Below are positions 13,885 through 13,888 of a stretch of 13,888 bases of DNA, piece after piece. The notes beneath the pieces are model-generated. The model was not told the origin of the DNA, searched no databases, and was given only the letters and a program-made list of their open reading frames with translations. Within the stretch, counting starts at the first letter, position 1. Every line of letters starts with the position of its first letter. The stretch is from Deltaproteobacteria bacterium (GTDB taxonomy: Bacteria > Desulfobacterota > Desulfobacteria > Desulfobacterales > ETH-SRB1), in NCBI GenBank assembly GCA_030611115.1, contig JAUWQK010000007.1, positions 1-13,888 of the forward strand, read 5' to 3'. The position numbers and the translations under genes were made by a program.

Positions 13885-13888
13885 ATGC
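13885..13888 (+). CDS. Start of a gene running off the window
   Basis: An ATG at 13885-13887 follows AGAGG by 4 bp and lies downstream of the promoter at 13810-13838. Only four bases are present, so the product cannot be named. Confidence 0.35.

Overview
The window looks like chromosomal DNA of a Desulfobacterota (former Deltaproteobacteria) species, probably near the Desulfobacterales or Geobacter-type lineages. This is judged from family resemblance only: a Geobacter-like PilA N-terminus, a sigma-54-type promoter before the pilus genes, a Myxococcus-like ABC module beside pilA, and many DUF4143 ATPases. The DNA is AT-rich and about half of it is a type IV pilus locus.

Layout. (1) 1-430: the 3' end of a DUF4143-type ATPase gene and a decayed second copy in which a P-loop is joined to a tail. 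(2) 431-6319: a tight forward operon, fimT/gspH-like, pilW, pilV, pilX and pilY1, preceded by a good sigma-54 -24/-12 element and a possible sigma-70 promoter. (3) 6320-6667: a spacer holding a decayed ATPase 3' end, an 11-bp inverted repeat and a candidate sigma-54 element. (4) 6668-7276: the major pilin, then a hairpin. (5) 7378-9754: ABC ATPase, ABC-2 permease and a membrane-anchored helical protein, joined by ATGA overlaps. (6) 9749-13150: a degraded accessory block bounded by two copies of a ~50-bp repeat. It holds a 28-bp palindrome, a broken PIN-domain gene, two complete DUF4143-type ATPases on the minus strand and another P-loop relic. (7) 13208-13689: a hicAB-like pair on the minus strand with a toxin gene of only 49 codons. 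(8) 13690-13888: a promoter with an inverted repeat leading into a gene that starts at the window edge.

The minor pilins and PilY1 should form the priming and tip complex on which PilA polymerises. The ABC trio next to pilA resembles the Myxococcus PilG/H/I arrangement and may support pilus assembly, which is inference. The surrounding DNA is a hotspot for AAA_14/DUF4143 ATPases and toxin-antitoxin relics: six separate traces of the ATPase family occur in under 14 kb, four of them partial or broken. I see no clear new defence or metabolic system. The strongest unusual signals are the ATPase relics with their repeats, the truncated hicA, the PilY1 insertions and the operator-like inverted repeats.
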